Source: Cellulomonas avistercoris
Lineage (GTDB): Bacteria > Actinomycetota > Actinomycetes > Actinomycetales > Cellulomonadaceae
DNA: 64,000 bases
NCBI RefSeq assembly: GCF_014836445.1
Contig: NZ_JACSQV010000011.1
Span: 52,149-116,148 of the forward strand
Direction: 5' to 3'
The notes beneath the pieces are model-generated. The model was not told the DNA's origin, searched no databases, and saw nothing but the letters and a program-made list of their open reading frames with translations. This document shows, piece after piece, positions 33,316 through 43,478 of this stretch (position 1 is its first letter; each line of letters opens with the position of its first letter). A program made the position numbers and the translations under genes.

Positions 33316-33933
33316 TCAGCAGGTGCAGCGGTCGGGACGCCACCGCTCGGCGACCATCGCCAGGGCCTCGTCGCCCACCGGGTTCACGCCGGGCCCCGCG
33401 GCCAGCGCGTGCGCGACCAGCACGTGCAGGCACTTCACGCGGTGCGGCATCCCCCCGGCCGAGATGCCGGCGATCTCCGGCACGTGCCCGAGCGCCTCGC
33501 GGTCCGCGAGGTACGCCTCGTGCGCGCGCCGGTGGCCCTCCGCGAGCTCGTCGTCCTCGGCCAGCCGCGCCGTCATCTCCTTCATCACACCCGTCGCCTC
33601 GACCGCGCTGACGGCCGCGACGGCCTGGGGTGACGTCAGGTAGTACGTCGTCGGGAACGGCGTGCCGTCGTCGAGGCGCGGCGCCGTCCGCACGACCAGG
33701 GGGCGCCCGCACACGCAGCGCGCCGCGACACCGACGACCCCGCGCGGCGGCCGCCCGAGCTGCTCGGTGAGGACCTCGACGTCCCGCTCGCTGACGGCGT
33801 CCAGCGCGACGGGCGACGTCGCGGCGTCGGGCAGCGCCGAGGGCCCGGGCACGTCGCGGTGCTCGGTGGGGTCAGGTCGTGCGGGCACGGCGGTCCGTTC
33901 GTTCGTCCGGTCGGGGCGTCCATTGTCCCCCAC
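33316..33933 (-). CDS. DUF501 protein
   Basis: An actinobacterial protein of unknown function. The diagnostic part is CVCGRPLVVRTAPRLDDGTPFPTTYYLT (given here only as landmarks CVCG, PRL and GTPFPT) followed by a helical second half ending with RCTC, so there are four Cys in two pairs (CVC and CTC) that could bind metal. The start is uncertain: GTG 33933 gives 205 aa and lies 7 nt past the ftsB stop, while GTG 33888 gives 190 aa, and neither has a good Shine-Dalgarno. It sits between ftsB and ppx as in most actinobacteria, which suggests a housekeeping role. Confidence 0.85.
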   Translation of the reverse strand: MGDNGRPDRTNERTAVPARPDPTEHRDVPGPSALPDAATSPVALDAVSERDVEVLTEQLGRPPRGVVGVAARCVCGRPLVVRTAPRLDDGTPFPTTYYLTSPQAVAAVSAVEATGVMKEMTARLAEDDELAEGHRRAHEAYLADREALGHVPEIAGISAGGMPHRVKCLHVLVAHALAAGPGVNPVGDEALAMVAERWRPDRCTC

Positions 33934-33939
33934 GGGACG

Positions 33940-34707
33940 TCAGCCGGTGGGCTCCGTGCCGGGTCCCGGGGCCACCGGCGGCGTGCCGGGCGCCGTCGAG
34001 CCGTCCATCGGCTCACCGGACGCCCCGGCGTCGACGTCCAGGTCGCCGGCCATCTCCACCGACTCCCACACGGTCGCGTACCAGGGGCGCGTCGCGCCGC
34101 CGGACGCCTCCACGACGGGAGCGCCGTCCGGCGCGGTGTCGACCACGACCTCGGGGTCGACGACGCGGAACGCCGTCTCCCCCGGCATGACGAACGACAG
34201 CCGCTCGCGCGCCTGCGCGACGACGTACGCGTCGTCGTCCCACCGCTTGAGGTCCGCCTCGAGGTCCGCGTTCTCCGCGAGGGCCGCGTCCCGCGCGTCG
34301 CGCAGCTGCTCGACCTCCGCGCGCGTCTCGAGGTAGGAGCCGAGCGTCGGGTAGACCAGCACGAACGCCACGAGCACGACGAGCGAGAACACCATCGCCC
34401 GGACGGTGAACATCCGGGGCACGGGCATGCGAGCGGCGGCCGCGCGCGGAGTTCCCCGCGGGGGCGTGCCACCGCGCGACGACCCCGGACGGACGCTCGC
34501 GCGAGCGGCACCCGGGCGCGCGGGCCCGACCTTGGGCACCGCACCCGACCGGGGCGCGGCGCTGCGCACGCCGCGTGGCGACGTCGACGGCCCGCCGGCC
34601 TTGCCCGCCGGTGCGCGCCCCGCGCGCGGCACGGCGCCCGACGGCGTCTCGTCGCGCCCCGGACGCCGGCCGGAGCCGGGCGCGGGAGGACGACGAGGCG
34701 AGGACAT
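33940..34707 (-). CDS. FtsB/DivIC-like septum formation initiator
   Basis: A bitopic cell-division protein of the FtsB/DivIC family. A basic, Pro/Ser-rich cytosolic N-terminus of about 95 residues is followed by one transmembrane helix (about 100-120), a periplasmic-side coiled coil (VEQLRDARDAALAENADLEADLKRW region), the family's conserved YVVAQARERLSFVMPGE block, and a Pro/Gly-rich tail. The 255 aa are long because of the N-terminal extension, common in Cellulomonadaceae. The start ATG 34707 has only a weak GAGG nearby. Conserved neighbour of eno, here separated from it by a PadR-HAAS module. Confidence 0.88.
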   Translation of the reverse strand: MSSPRRPPAPGSGRRPGRDETPSGAVPRAGRAPAGKAGGPSTSPRGVRSAAPRSGAVPKVGPARPGAARASVRPGSSRGGTPPRGTPRAAAARMPVPRMFTVRAMVFSLVVLVAFVLVYPTLGSYLETRAEVEQLRDARDAALAENADLEADLKRWDDDAYVVAQARERLSFVMPGETAFRVVDPEVVVDTAPDGAPVVEASGGATRPWYATVWESVEMAGDLDVDAGASGEPMDGSTAPGTPPVAPGPGTEPTG

Positions 34708-34771
34708 GGCCTCGATTGTGCCTGCCGCTCGCCCGATCGGCCGCACGTGGGTGCGTGCGTCGTGTCGGTGG

Positions 34772-34805
34772 TTGGACGGTCCCTTGTCACGCACGGTAGC
34801 GTGCG
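34772..34805 (+). promoter_or_regulatory. Leaderless promoter and inverted repeat of padR-HAAS module 2
   Basis: TTGGAC (34772-34777) and TAGCGT (34797-34802) are 19 nt apart. The -10 ends 7 nt before ATG 34810. The inverted repeat CGCAC-GGTAGC-GTGCG (34790-34805) wraps the -10, a good site for autorepression. Confidence 0.5.
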
Positions 34806-34809
34806 GCGC

Positions 34810-35154
34810 ATGGAACCGACGCCGGACGACGTCCGGACCCAGCTGCGGCGCGGCACGCTCGAGTTCTGCGTGCTCGCGCACCTGGCCCGCTCCCCCGCCT
34901 ACGGCCAGGACATCGCCCGCGCCCTCGGCGCCGACCGCATGCTGTTCGCCTCCGAGGGCACCCTCTACCCGCTGCTCACGCGTCTGCGTGGCCGCGGCTG
35001 GGTCGACACCACGTGGCAGGAGTCACCCACCGGCCCCCCGCGCCGCTACCACCGGCTCACCGACTCCGGCCGGGCGGCCCTCGACGCGTTCGTCGAGGTC
35101 TGGCGCCCGTACCGCGCCGCCGTCGACCACCTCCTGGAAGGACTGCCCGCATGA
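34810..35154 (+). CDS. PadR-family transcriptional regulator (module 2)
   Basis: A 114-aa winged-helix repressor with typical PadR helices: RRGTLEFCVLAHLARSPAYGQDI, recognition helix FASEGTLYPLLTRLRGRGWV, wing PPRRYHRLTDSGRAAL and a C-terminal dimer helix. The mRNA is probably leaderless. Its stop overlaps the start of the HAAS gene (ATGA). It is only distantly similar to the PadR of module 1, so this is an independent pair rather than a recent duplicate. It reads rightward, against the eno-ftsB block in which it sits. Confidence 0.92.
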   Translation: MEPTPDDVRTQLRRGTLEFCVLAHLARSPAYGQDIARALGADRMLFASEGTLYPLLTRLRGRGWVDTTWQESPTGPPRRYHRLTDSGRAALDAFVEVWRPYRAAVDHLLEGLPA

Positions 35155-35735
35155 CCGCCGTCACGTCGCCGCTCGTCGCCGCGTACCTCGCCGACCTCGA
35201 GCGCCGCCTCGCGGGCGCCCCCGCCGCCGATCGGCTCGACGTGCTGGACGCCGTCCGCGAGCACCTCGACACGGCCTTCGCCGACCTCGGGCACGCACCG
35301 GGCGACGACGACGTGCGGCGCGTGCTCGCCGACCTCGGGAGCCCGGACGACGTCGCGGGCGCCCTCGCCCTCGACGCACCGCCCGCAGGCGGCGACCCCT
35401 CGCCGCGCACGTCGGGCGTCGTGTGGGTGCTGCTCGTGCTCGCGGGCCTGCCCGCCGGCCTCCTCGTGGGACTGCTCCTGCTGCCGCTCGCGCTGGTGCA
35501 CCCGGTCGTGCTGCTGGGCGGGCTCGCCGCGCTCGTCGGCGCCACCCTGTGGGTCGGCTACCGCGCACACGGCCGCCGCGCGGCTCAGCCACGCCGACCC
35601 TGGCAGCTGGCGTTCGCCGTGGTCCTGCCCGCCGCCGTGATCGCCGGCACGTGGGCCCTCGCGTCGGCGGCGTTCCTGACCTTCGAGTCGGACGCGGTCC
35701 AGAGCGTGTCCGTGACCTCGGTCGCCACGCCCTGA
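35151..35735 (+). CDS. HAAS-domain membrane protein (module 2)
   Basis: A 194-aa protein with an N-terminal HAAS domain (about residues 5-78; YLADLERRLAG, then VREHLDTAFADLG and VLADLGSPDDVAGAL) and three or four transmembrane helices (about 88-108, 112-134, 150-172). There is no large extracytoplasmic domain, unlike the module 1 partner. Translational coupling to padR (ATGA) supports the common model in which the membrane protein modulates the repressor. Followed by a strong bidirectional hairpin before eno. Confidence 0.78.
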   Translation: MTAVTSPLVAAYLADLERRLAGAPAADRLDVLDAVREHLDTAFADLGHAPGDDDVRRVLADLGSPDDVAGALALDAPPAGGDPSPRTSGVVWVLLVLAGLPAGLLVGLLLLPLALVHPVVLLGGLAALVGATLWVGYRAHGRRAAQPRRPWQLAFAVVLPAAVIAGTWALASAAFLTFESDAVQSVSVTSVATP

Positions 35736-35750
35736 GGCCTCGCCGCGCAC

Positions 35751-35791
35751 GACGACGCCCGGCCCACCGTGACGGTGGACCGGGCGTCGTC
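35751..35791. terminator. Bidirectional terminator between PadR-HAAS module 2 and eno
   Basis: Arms 35751-35770 and 35772-35791 pair at 19 of 20 positions (GACGACGCCCGG... with ...CCGGGCGTCGTC), with an effective loop of a few bases at the CCGTGACGG centre. Convergent genes on both sides. Confidence 0.8.
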
Positions 35792-35804
35792 GTTCAGGCG
35801 GTGA

Positions 35805-37136
<1,332 letters not shown>

Positions 37137-37233
37137 TCAGGACGCACCTCGGGACCTTCGGCAGGTGGACGCCGTGGCGCTGACCAGCGACGATGCGGGA
37201 CGTCACGGACCGCCCGCGTGCGAGCATCAGGGC

Positions 37234-38112
37234 GTGACCCCCGACGCGACGCCCACGCCACCCGGAATCACGCCCCCGGGCGCACCGGCGGGCACGGGTC
37301 CGGTACCGCCGCCCGCGCTCGTCGCTCGCCTGCGCGCGGCGGGCTGCGTCTTCGCGGAGGAGGAGGCGTCGCTGCTGGTCACCGCCGCGCAGGGACGCGC
37401 GCAGGACGCGGACCGACACGTCCCCGCGCCACCCGACGCGCTGGAGGAGCTCGTCGCCCGCCGCGTGACCGGCGAGCCCCTCGAGACCGTGCTCGGCTGG
37501 GTCGCGTTCGCCGGGCTGCGGCTCGGCGTCGGGCCCGGCGTGTTCGTCCCGCGACGCCGCACCGAGCTGCTCGCGCGCACCGCGGTGGCGCTCGCGCGCG
37601 CGGCCGGCCCCTCCCCCGTCGTCGTCGAGGCCTGCTGCGGCGTCGCGCCGGTCGCCGCGCTCGTGGTGCGCGACGTGCCCGGCGCGGACGTCCACGCAGC
37701 GGACCTCGACCCGGTCGCCGTGGCCTGGGCCACGCGCAACTTGCACGGGCGCGGCCACGCGTGGACCGGCGACCTGCTCGATCCGGTGCCGGAGGCGCTG
37801 CGCCTTCACGTCGACGTGCTCGTCGCGAACGCGCCCTACGTGCCGCACGACGCGATCGCGGTGATGCCGCCCGAGGCGCGCGACCACGAGCCGCACGTCG
37901 CCCTGGACGGCGGACCCGACGGCGTCGACGTGCACCGGCGCCTGCTCGCGCTCGCACCAGGCTGGGTGCGTCCGGGCGGCCACGTGCTGGTCGAGACGAG
38001 CGCGCGCCAGGCCCCGCTGACCCGCGCGGCGTGCCCGCCGGGGTGGCCGGTCGAGGTGCTGCACGACGACGACGTCGACGGCACGGTCGTCGTCGCCCGC
38101 CGCCCCACCTGA
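37234..38112 (+). CDS. PrmC-like putative protein N5-glutamine methyltransferase
   Basis: A 292-aa SAM-dependent methyltransferase related to PrmC/HemK. An N-terminal helical domain (about 25-90), then the seven-strand methyltransferase fold: VVEACCGVAPVAALV (SAM loop), DVHAADLDPVAVAWA and the catalytic-region motif written NAPYVP instead of the canonical NPPY. It resembles the PrmC-related group of unknown substrate (I recall TIGR03704) rather than PrmC itself, so it may modify a different protein. The GTG at 37234 is the most likely start, with weak upstream GGG. It is divergent from eno and convergent with the xylanase. Confidence 0.75.
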   Translation: MTPDATPTPPGITPPGAPAGTGPVPPPALVARLRAAGCVFAEEEASLLVTAAQGRAQDADRHVPAPPDALEELVARRVTGEPLETVLGWVAFAGLRLGVGPGVFVPRRRTELLARTAVALARAAGPSPVVVEACCGVAPVAALVVRDVPGADVHAADLDPVAVAWATRNLHGRGHAWTGDLLDPVPEALRLHVDVLVANAPYVPHDAIAVMPPEARDHEPHVALDGGPDGVDVHRRLLALAPGWVRPGGHVLVETSARQAPLTRAACPPGWPVEVLHDDDVDGTVVVARRPT

Positions 38113-38157
38113 CGTCCGGCCCCGCCCCCACCCGTCACCCGGGGCCGTGGGCCGCGG

Positions 38158-38212
38158 CGAGACCGGCCTGGGTCGTTCTCCGGACGGCTGAGCACGACCA
38201 GGGCCGGTCTCG
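38158..38212. terminator. 19-nt near-perfect palindrome between methyltransferase and xylanase genes
   Basis: CGAGACCGGCCTGGGTCGT (38158-38176) and ACGACCAGGGCCGGTCTCG (38194-38212) pair with one central mismatch region and a 17-nt loop. Expected to terminate both convergent genes. Confidence 0.65.
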
Positions 38213-38296
38213 ATGCCCCACGTGACGGGGCCGGGCCCGGGCCGCGCACCACGGGGGGGCACGGGCCGGGCCCGGAGGGGACTGCTGCGGGACGTG

Positions 38297-40396
38297 TCAG
38301 CTCACCGTGCAGGGCGTGCCGTTGAGCGCGAACGCCGTCGGCCGGGGGTTGGCGCCCGTGTGCGAGCCGTTGAAGCCGACGTCGACGGTGGCGCCCGCGG
38401 CGAGCGTGCCGTTCCACGCGGCGTTCGCGGCCGTGACCGTCGAGCCGGACTGCGACCACGTCGCCGACCAGCCCTGGGTGACCCGCTGCCCGCCCGCGAA
38501 CGCGAACGTCAGGGTCCACCCGGTGAGGGCGGACGGCCCGGCGTTGGTGACGCGCACGCCCGCCGTGAAGCCGGTGTTCCAGTCGTTCGTCGTGTACGCG
38601 ACGCGGCAGCCCGCACCGGCGGTGGGCGTCGGCGTGGGGGTCGCGGTCCGCGTGGGGGTCGCCGTCGGCGTCGGCGTGGGGGTCGCCGTCGGCGTCGGCG
38701 TGGGAGTCGCCGTCGGCGTCGGTGTGGGGGTCACCGTCGCGGTCGGGGTGACGGTCGGCGTCACCGTGGGCGTCGACGTGGGCGTCGGCGTCGGCGTCGT
38801 CCCGATGCGCGACGGGTCGACGATCCCCCAGTACGCGGGCTTGACCTGCAGCTGCCCGTCGAACAGCAGCGGTGCGGCACCCGAGCGCAGCCACGTGCGC
38901 GAGTCCTCGAGGCCCCAGACCGTGATCGACTCGAAGGACGCCGCGTGCCGCTCGAGCATGTCGAACATGTCGCGGTAGTAGTACCCCTGCTCGAGCAGGC
39001 GGGCCGCCGGCGGCGCCGCCCACTGCTCACCGGAGTCGCGGTACGCCGAGACGTCGAGCTCGGTGACGGCCTGCCGCACGTCGAGCGCCTCGAAGGCCTC
39101 GATCGTGTCCTCGATCATCGAGATCGAGCGGCCCACCTCGACGTGCAGCTGGTGCCCGACGCCGTCGACCGGCACGCCCTGCGCGAGCAGGTCGGTGACC
39201 AGGCGCAGGTAGGGCGCGCGCTTGTCCGGGTACTCGGAGTTGTAGTCGTTGATGAACAGCTGCACCTCGGGGCCGAACGCGTCGCGCGCGTACCGGAAGG
39301 CGTCGGCGATGTACGACGGGCCGAGGACGCGGTACCACTCGCTGCGCCGCAGGCCGTCGGACTCGTTCTCGTCGATGACCTCGTTGACGACGTCGAACGC
39401 GAAGATCGGGTTGCCGGGCGTGCCGTACTCGCCGTACGTCTCGCGGTAGTGGTCGGCGATCGCCTCGATGTGGGTGCGCAGCCGCTCGCGCAGCAGCGCC
39501 TGGTCGGCGGCGGACGTGGTCAGCGCGGACCCGTCGCGCTGGAAGAACCACGCGGGCGTCTGCTGGTGCCACAGCAGCGTGTGGCCGTAGACCCGCATGT
39601 CGTGCTCGAGCGCCCAGTCGACGAGGCCGTCGGCCGCCCCGAACGTGAAGGTGCCCTCGGTGGGCTGGATCGCGTCGGGCTTCATCTGGTTGCCGGGGGT
39701 GATCTGCTCGGCGTGGTGCGCGAGCAGGTCGCCGCGACCGCCGAGCAGGTCCTGCGGCTCGACCGCGATGCCGAAGGGCACGGACACCGCGTCGGAGACG
39801 GGAGTGACCGACAGGTCGGGCGTGTAGCGGACACCGGTGACCAGGACGTCGTCGATCATCACGTCGACGGGCGAGGACACGGACTCCACGTACAGCGAGG
39901 CCGTGTCGAACGGGCCGGGCGTGTAGGTCCCGGTGACCTGCCGCCACTGGCTGGTGACGCCCTCGACCGTGGTGACCGTCTCGTACGACGGCTCGCCGTC
40001 GAGGTCGCGCTGCACGGAGACGCGCAGGTCGGCGCTGCCGGCGCCGTCGGGCAGCCGCACCCACAGGCCGATCGTGTACGTCGTCCCGGGCTCGAATAGG
40101 TCCGTCACGGGGTACAGCGCGCCGTCCCACGGGTCGACGCGGTCCTCCACGAGCAGGCTGCCGGACCCGCGGGCGCCGACCGACGTGGTGCTCACGGTCG
40201 CGGCCCCGCGCGCCTGCCAGCCGCCGAGCCCGGACTCGAAGTCGCTCGCGAGCACCACGGCCGGGGACAGCGCGCGGGCGGGGGCGACGAGCGGGGCCAC
40301 GAGCGCCCCCACGCCGACCAGCGCGACCGCGAGCAGGGCCGCGAGGGCCGCGACGACGGGCCGCGGGGCCGTGGGGACGGGGCGGGCGGACGGCAT
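38297..40396 (-). CDS. Secreted endo-1,4-beta-xylanase: CBM4/9-type module, GH10, Thr-Pro linker, CBM2
   Basis: A 699-aa extracellular xylan hydrolase. Signal peptide about 1-42 (ending PARALS), a beta-sandwich CBM (about 45-190, starting VVLASDFESGLGGW), the GH10 barrel (about 200-540) with acid/base Glu339 in FDVVNEV and nucleophile Glu446 in AVTELDVS, 107 residues apart as usual for GH10, a Thr-Pro linker (about 550-598) and a CBM2 at the end with the disulfide Cys pair (AGCRVAY and GTPCTVS) and conserved Trp. ATG 40396 has AGGAGA 7 nt upstream. The -10 TAGCCT and two palindromes upstream suggest LacI-type control. The architecture is typical of Cellulomonas xylanases. Confidence 0.96.
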   Translation of the reverse strand: MPSARPVPTAPRPVVAALAALLAVALVGVGALVAPLVAPARALSPAVVLASDFESGLGGWQARGAATVSTTSVGARGSGSLLVEDRVDPWDGALYPVTDLFEPGTTYTIGLWVRLPDGAGSADLRVSVQRDLDGEPSYETVTTVEGVTSQWRQVTGTYTPGPFDTASLYVESVSSPVDVMIDDVLVTGVRYTPDLSVTPVSDAVSVPFGIAVEPQDLLGGRGDLLAHHAEQITPGNQMKPDAIQPTEGTFTFGAADGLVDWALEHDMRVYGHTLLWHQQTPAWFFQRDGSALTTSAADQALLRERLRTHIEAIADHYRETYGEYGTPGNPIFAFDVVNEVIDENESDGLRRSEWYRVLGPSYIADAFRYARDAFGPEVQLFINDYNSEYPDKRAPYLRLVTDLLAQGVPVDGVGHQLHVEVGRSISMIEDTIEAFEALDVRQAVTELDVSAYRDSGEQWAAPPAARLLEQGYYYRDMFDMLERHAASFESITVWGLEDSRTWLRSGAAPLLFDGQLQVKPAYWGIVDPSRIGTTPTPTPTSTPTVTPTVTPTATVTPTPTPTATPTPTPTATPTPTPTATPTRTATPTPTPTAGAGCRVAYTTNDWNTGFTAGVRVTNAGPSALTGWTLTFAFAGGQRVTQGWSATWSQSGSTVTAANAAWNGTLAAGATVDVGFNGSHTGANPRPTAFALNGTPCTVS
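38658..38729. repeat. 24-nt tandem repeats in the xylanase linker
   Basis: Three near-identical copies (38658-38681, 38682-38705, 38706-38729) of GTCGCCGTCGGCGTCGGCGTGGGG encode part of the Thr-Pro linker. Less regular GTCGGCGT units flank them. Copy number is likely to vary among strains. Confidence 0.85.
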
Positions 40397-40419
40397 GCGG
40401 GTCTCCTCGCGCTGGGGGT

Positions 40420-40490
40420 GGATCGTTACAGCACGATCCGTCGCGAGGCTAGGCGCGGGCGCCGCGCGGCAGCAGACCCCGAAGCGTTTC
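40420..40490 (-). promoter_or_regulatory. Xylanase promoter with palindrome at the transcription start and LacI-like site
   Basis: TAGCCT on the minus strand (40446-40451) is the -10 candidate. GGATCGT-N6-ACGATCC (40420-40439) begins right at the predicted start of transcription. Further upstream GAAACGCTTC (40481-40490, minus reading) has the central CG and flanking symmetry of LacI-family operators. Substrate-dependent repression is likely, regulator unknown. Confidence 0.45.
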
Positions 40491-40528
40491 AGTGCCGTTG
40501 CCACCGCGCGGGGCGCCGCGCCCGCCGG

Positions 40529-41920
40529 TCAGCCCACCGCGAGCGGCGCCACGATCTGCTCGACCTGGTCCTTGGCGTCGCCGAAGAGCATGGCCGTGTT
40601 CTCGCGGAAGAACAGCGGGTTCTGCACCCCCGCGTACCCCGTGGCCATCGACCGCTTGAAGACGATCACCTGCTTGGCCTTCCACACCTCGAGCACCGGC
40701 ATCCCGGCGATCGGCGAGGACGGGTCGTCGAGCGCGGAGGGGTTGACGGTGTCGTTGGCGCCGATCACCAGGACGACGTCGGTGTCCGCGAACTCGTCGT
40801 TGATCTCGTCCATCTCGAAGACGATGTCGTAGGGCACCTTGGCCTCGGCGAGCAGCACGTTCATGTGCCCGGGCAGACGACCGGCGACCGGGTGCACCGC
40901 GAACCGCACGTCGACGCCCTGGCCGCGCAGCCGGGCGACCAGGTCCGCCACCGGGTACTGGGCCTTCGCCACGGCCATCCCGTAGCCCGGCGCGATGACG
41001 ACCCGGCTCGCGTCGCGCAGCAGGTCGGCGACCTCGACCGCGCTGATCTCGCGGTGCTCGCCGTAGTCGTGGTCGCCGGCGGCGACCTTGCCGCCCTCGG
41101 CGCCGAACCCGCCGAGGATGACGGACACGAACGACCTGTTCATGGCCTTGCACATGAGGAACGACAGGATCGCGCCCGACGAGCCGACGAGCGCCCCGAC
41201 GATGATGAGCAGGTCGTTGCTCAGCATGAACCCGGCCGCGGCCGCCGCCCACCCCGAGTACGAGTTGAGCATCGACACCACGACGGGCATGTCGCCGCCG
41301 CCGATCGACGCCACGAGGTGCCAGCCGAGCGCGAGGGCGACGACGGTCATGAGCAGCAGCGGGAGCAGCGAACGGCTGTCGAGGAACCACGCCATGAGGC
41401 CCGCCGACGCGAGGAGGGCCGCCAGGTTGAGCCAGTTGCGGCCCGGCAGCATCAGCGGCGCGCTGCGGATCCGCGCCGACAGCTTGAGGAACGCGACGAC
41501 CGACCCCGTCAGCGTGACCGCGCCGATGAGCACGCCGAGGAAGACCTCGACCAGGTGCACGGCGTCCGGCTCCTCGGTGAGGAACGAGTTGAAGCCGACG
41601 AGCACGGCCGCGAGGCCGACGAACGAGTGCAGGATCGCGATCATCTCCGGCATCTGCGTCATCTCGACGCTGCGCGCGCGCCAGATGCCGATGCCGGCGC
41701 CGAGGGCGAGCGCCATCGCGATGAGCAGCAGCGTCACCACCACGGGCCGCTCGGAGAGGTCGGCCGCGAGCGCGACGGTGGCGAGCAGCGCCAGGGTCAT
41801 GCCCGCCATGCCGTAGAGGTTGCCGCGCCGCGCGGTCTCCTGCTTGCTCAGCCCCGCGAGGGACAGGACGAACAGGATCGCCGCGACGAGGTAGACGGCC
41901 TGGGCCAGTGACGTGAGCAC
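40529..41920 (-). CDS. pntB: NAD(P) transhydrogenase subunit beta
   Basis: The membrane and NADP-binding subunit of proton-translocating transhydrogenase, which drives NADPH formation from NADH. About nine transmembrane helices in residues 1-265 (with the conserved H and N residues of the proton path in [15 protein letters not shown]), then the soluble domain III (about 285-463) with [29 protein letters not shown] and [10 protein letters not shown]. Length 463 aa is canonical. The GTG at 41920 has GGAGG upstream, and only 4 nt separate it from the pntA stop. Confidence 0.96.
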   Translation of the reverse strand: MLTSLAQAVYLVAAILFVLSLAGLSKQETARRGNLYGMAGMTLALLATVALAADLSERPVVVTLLLIAMALALGAGIGIWRARSVEMTQMPEMIAILHSFVGLAAVLVGFNSFLTEEPDAVHLVEVFLGVLIGAVTLTGSVVAFLKLSARIRSAPLMLPGRNWLNLAALLASAGLMAWFLDSRSLLPLLLMTVVALALGWHLVASIGGGDMPVVVSMLNSYSGWAAAAAGFMLSNDLLIIVGALVGSSGAILSFLMCKAMNRSFVSVILGGFGAEGGKVAAGDHDYGEHREISAVEVADLLRDASRVVIAPGYGMAVAKAQYPVADLVARLRGQGVDVRFAVHPVAGRLPGHMNVLLAEAKVPYDIVFEMDEINDEFADTDVVLVIGANDTVNPSALDDPSSPIAGMPVLEVWKAKQVIVFKRSMATGYAGVQNPLFFRENTAMLFGDAKDQVEQIVAPLAVG

Positions 41921-41924
41921 GCCG

Positions 41925-43478
41925 TCACGCCTCCTTCCGGAACATGTGGATCATGCGGAACGCGACGAGGAACCCGCCGAAGATGTTGACGGCCGCGACC
42001 GTGGCCGCGACGAACGCCAGGGTGCTGACGACCCAGCTGGCGTTGCCGATCTGCAGCAGCGCGCCGACCAGGATGATCCCGCTGATGGCGTTGGTGGTCG
42101 CCATGAGCGGGGTGTGCAGCGAGTGGCTGACGTTGGAGATGACGTAGTAGCCCACGACGACCGCGAGCGCGAACACCGTCGCGTGGCCGAGGAACGAGGC
42201 CGGTGCCACCGTCAGCGCGAGGACCGCCAGGACGGCCCCGAGCGCGGCGAGCACGCCGTTGCGGCGCGAGCGGCGTGCGGCCGCCGCGACCGCGGCCGCC
42301 TTGCGCGCCGCCACCTCCTCGGGCGTCTCGACGGGCGCCGTCACGACGGGCGCGGCGGCGGACACGGCGACCGGCGGCGGCGGCCACGTGACGTCACCGC
42401 CGGTGGTGACGGTCATGCCGCGCTGCACCGGGTCGTCGAGGTCGAGGACGAGCTCGCCGTCCTTGCCGGGCGTGAGCAGCGCCATCAGGTGCACGACGTT
42501 GGTGCCGAAGAGCTGCGACGTGTGCTGCGGCATGCGGCTGGGCAGGTCGGTGTAGCCCAGGACGACCACGCCGTTGTCGGACACGACGCGCTCGCCGGGG
42601 ACCGTGAGCTCGCAGTTGCCGCCGCCCGACGCGGCGAGGTCCACGATCACCGAGCCCGGCCGCATCGCCGCGACCATCTCCTTGGTGATGGTCCGCGGCG
42701 CCTGGCCGCGCACCAGCGCGGTCGTGACGACGACGTCGGCCCAGGCGGTCTGCTCGGCGTACATCCGCTCGGTGAGCCGCTCCTGCTCGGCGGTGAGCTC
42801 GCGCGCGTAGCCGTCGGTCGAGACCTCCTGGCTCGCGCCGTCGGCCCGGACGAACGTCGCGCCCATGGACTCGATCTGCTCGCCGACCTCGGGACGGACG
42901 TCGAACGCGCGCACCTGGGCACCCAGGCTCCCGGCCGTGCCGAGAGCCGCGAGGCCGGCGACGCCCGCGCCGATGACGAAGACGTTGGCGGGCGGGGTCT
43001 TGCCGGCGGCGGTCACCTGACCGGTGAACATCCCGCCGAACTCCTCGGCCGCCTCGATGACGGCGCGGTACCCCGCGACGTTGGACAGCGTCGACAGGAC
43101 GTCGAGGGCCTGTGCCCGCGAGATGCGCGGGACGGCGTCGAGGGCCAGCGCCGTGATCCCGTGCCCCGCCAGGCGCGCGGCCAGGTCGGGGTCGGCGAAG
43201 GGCGCCATGGTGGCGACGAGCGTCGCACCGGGCCGCATCGCGTCGACGTCGGACGGCAGGTGCACCGCGGTGACGACGTCGCACGCCAGCACGTCGGCTC
43301 GCTCGGCGGGCGTCGCACCCGCCGCCGCGTAGGACTCGTCGGTGAACGTCGCGGCGGCCCCCGCCCCCCGCTCGACGAGGACCTCGTACCCCAGGTCGCG
43401 GAGCCGGGCGACGGTCCGGGGCGTCGCGGCGACGAGCCGTTCACCCGGGCGCTGCTCGCGCGGGACGCCGATCCTCAT
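41925..43478 (-). CDS. pntA: NAD(P) transhydrogenase subunit alpha
   Basis: A fused alpha subunit, 517 aa, E. coli-like rather than the split alpha1/alpha2 form of many bacteria. Domain I (about 1-380) resembles alanine dehydrogenase: it begins [20 protein letters not shown] and binds NAD via [16 protein letters not shown] linker rich in Pro/Ala follows, and the last about 110 residues form four transmembrane helices with [17 protein letters not shown]. It works with PntB as one complex at the membrane. First gene of the operon, with ATG 43478 and AAGGAGAG upstream. Confidence 0.96.
   Translation of the reverse strand: MRIGVPREQRPGERLVAATPRTVARLRDLGYEVLVERGAGAAATFTDESYAAAGATPAERADVLACDVVTAVHLPSDVDAMRPGATLVATMAPFADPDLAARLAGHGITALALDAVPRISRAQALDVLSTLSNVAGYRAVIEAAEEFGGMFTGQVTAAGKTPPANVFVIGAGVAGLAALGTAGSLGAQVRAFDVRPEVGEQIESMGATFVRADGASQEVSTDGYARELTAEQERLTERMYAEQTAWADVVVTTALVRGQAPRTITKEMVAAMRPGSVIVDLAASGGGNCELTVPGERVVSDNGVVVLGYTDLPSRMPQHTSQLFGTNVVHLMALLTPGKDGELVLDLDDPVQRGMTVTTGGDVTWPPPPVAVSAAAPVVTAPVETPEEVAARKAAAVAAAARRSRRNGVLAALGAVLAVLALTVAPASFLGHATVFALAVVVGYYVISNVSHSLHTPLMATTNAISGIILVGALLQIGNASWVVSTLAFVAATVAAVNIFGGFLVAFRMIHMFRKEA

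Noticed and set aside
38630..38780. Variable-number repeat acting as a regulatory element
   Set aside because: The repeats are in frame and encode the Thr-Pro linker of the xylanase, which explains them fully.
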